Below are positions 4,919 to 6,164 of a DNA stretch of 6,164 bases, piece by piece. Below the pieces are notes generated by a model. The model searched no databases and was not told the origin of the DNA. It saw nothing but the letters and a program-made list of their open reading frames with translations. Source of the DNA: Bacteroidia bacterium (lineage in GTDB: Bacteria; Bacteroidota; Bacteroidia; Flavobacteriales; Flavobacteriaceae); NCBI GenBank assembly GCA_030429325.1, contig JAUICT010000142.1, positions 1 to 6,164 of the forward strand, in the 5' to 3' direction. How positions within the stretch are numbered: the first letter of the stretch is position 1; every line of letters begins with the position of its first letter. A program made the position numbers and the translations under genes.

Positions 4919-6164
4919 ATGACCTTGCCCAACACCAAGATCTTCCCAGTGTTACTTTTCCTCATGGCCCTGCCCATGACCGCCCAGACCATCAGCTCCC
5001 GACTGGTGGATGCCAAGACCCAAAAAGGCATTCCGTATGCCACGGTGCAGTACGGCAAGCATCAGGGCACGATTACCAACGATGAAGGCCGTTTCAGCTT
5101 TACCTTGGAAGCCACTTCTGCGCCCGATTCCATTTACATCTCCTCCATGGGGTATGCCAAAAAGGGCTTTCCTCTTTCCCAATTGCAGGACAGTGTGGTA
5201 CTCCTTCAACCCAAGGCCATAGAACTCAGCGGCGTGTACGTGTTCGACAAGGAGCTTACCGTGGACGAGATCATCGAGAAAATGGTGGAGCGTCTTCCGC
5301 AGAACATCAACAAAGCACCCGTAAAGCAACGCTTCTTTTTACGACAGTCCGAGCTGGCCACCATCAACAAGGTGGACTTCGGGTTTGAAAAATCCACCAT
5401 CGCCGAGCTCAACAAAGAACTTATCGATAGTTTGGCCCAATCCATCCCCAGAAATGCCAAAACCTATACCGAAAGTCTGGGCGACCTATACAAACACAAT
5501 GGCAAGTACAAACTGGACATCATCAAGGCGGCCGACCTGTACGACAAGAACCAAGTGGGTTCCTTTGAGGAACTGGGCGAGCGCATGCAGACCATTTTTA
5601 CGCAGAACATAAAACCGGACTCCTACCTGAAAATCAAATCGGGCATTTTTAGCCAAAAGGTGCAGGTAGATTCCATCCTCAGCGAAATGGCGGAGGAAGA
5701 GGCCCAAAACCTACAGGACGAAGTGGAAAAAGACACCATTTCTGGACTGGTGGATGCCCAGCGTAGCGCTTTCAAGGAATTGCTCACCGAACTCTACTAC
5801 AACGAGGACAGCAAACTGGACCTCATTTCCAAGACCCGAAAGTACGAGTTTACCCTCGCCGGCTATGCCGAAATGGACGATGCTGGAGTGTACGTGATAG
5901 ACTACGAACCCAAGCGGAGTAGTGCCGAGTTCAAGGGCCGCCTCTATATAAACATCTCCGACTTTGCCATTATGCGGCTGGATGTGCGGAATACCGAACG
6001 CCTGCGCAATTTTAGGCTACTGGGCATTACCTACCGCGAAGTGCTCTACAAGGGCACCATGCGCTTTGCCCAACTGCCCAATGGCAAGTACGACCTCCGC
6101 TTTATGGACTTTACCTTTGGCCGCTACTTTGCCGTGGACCGCCCCCTAAAAGTGATTGAAAAGA
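4919..6164 (+). CDS. Secreted protein with CarboxypepD_reg-like domain (3' end outside window)
   Basis: 415 codons are visible with no stop, so the gene continues past the right edge. ATG 4919 is chosen because it precedes a clear signal peptide: a short polar start with K7, a hydrophobic run (PVLLFLMALPM) and likely cleavage after TAQ (residue 23). An in-frame stop at 4874-4876 limits longer forms. Residues about 25-100 form a CarboxypepD_reg-like beta-sandwich: ISSRLVDAKTQKGIPYATV, then GTITNDEGRFSF, then SIYISSMGYAKKGF. This domain also precedes many TonB-dependent receptors. No plug domain follows; the rest (105-415) is charged, with a helical stretch near 245-295, then strands such as KGRLYINISDFAIMRLD (339-355), seen in Bacteroidota envelope proteins of unknown role. 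It is probably periplasmic or outer-membrane associated. GC and C-ending codons are higher than in the other genes (Asn AAC 11 of 16, Tyr TAC 16 of 21 by my count). Exact function unknown. Confidence 0.85.
   Translation, partial: MTLPNTKIFPVLLFLMALPMTAQTISSRLVDAKTQKGIPYATVQYGKHQGTITNDEGRFSFTLEATSAPDSIYISSMGYAKKGFPLSQLQDSVVLLQPKAIELSGVYVFDKELTVDEIIEKMVERLPQNINKAPVKQRFFLRQSELATINKVDFGFEKSTIAELNKELIDSLAQSIPRNAKTYTESLGDLYKHNGKYKLDIIKAADLYDKNQVGSFEELGERMQTIFTQNIKPDSYLKIKSGIFSQKVQVDSILSEMAEEEAQNLQDEVEKDTISGLVDAQRSAFKELLTELYYNEDSKLDLISKTRKYEFTLAGYAEMDDAGVYVIDYEPKRSSAEFKGRLYINISDFAIMRLDVRNTERLRNFRLLGITYREVLYKGTMRFAQLPNGKYDLRFMDFTFGRYFAVDRPLKVIEK

Noticed and set aside
5010..6149. Several 60-125 codon frames on both strands in the last gene
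   Set aside because: They are out-of-frame shadows of the long open frame that starts at 4919, with low-quality compositions and no recognisable domains.

Overview
The window reads as a Bacteroidota chromosome, most likely a marine member of the Flavobacteriaceae. This is an inference. It rests on a TonB-dependent receptor barrel, a secreted protein with a carboxypeptidase-like regulatory domain, A-rich leaders without Shine-Dalgarno sequences, a TAnnTTTG-type promoter candidate, and small interspersed palindromes of a kind I recall from that class. I could not search a database.

Layout. Positions 1-1335 (+) are the C-terminal 444 codons of a TonB-dependent outer-membrane receptor whose 5' end lies outside the window. 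Positions 1336-1536 are a convergent intergenic stretch holding two inverted-repeat elements, one of which folds on paper as a tightly packed cloverleaf. Positions 1537-3315 (-) are a complete arginyl-tRNA synthetase gene (argS). It carries a 27-base palindromic block, in frame, just upstream of its anticodon-binding domain. Divergent from argS is a two-gene unit with an ATGA overlap: a 141-residue protein I do not recognise (3422-3847) and a four-helix DUF1648 membrane protein (3844-4368). Positions 4389-4820 are a dense non-coding array in which four ~32-base A units alternate with three ~80-base foldable B units. Positions 4919-6164 (+) begin a secreted or periplasmic protein with a CarboxypepD_reg-like domain that runs off the right edge. 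That last gene has no stop codon in the window, and only short overlapping reading frames show up in other frames there.

How the parts relate. No shared pathway is visible. argS is housekeeping; the receptor and the last gene are envelope proteins. The only likely functional pair is the 3422/3844 unit, which is translationally coupled. The most unusual content is non-coding: repeat elements that often begin GTCAT and end ATGAC or similar occupy both large intergenic gaps and appear to have entered argS. I see no CRISPR array, transposase, tRNA, rRNA or defence system.
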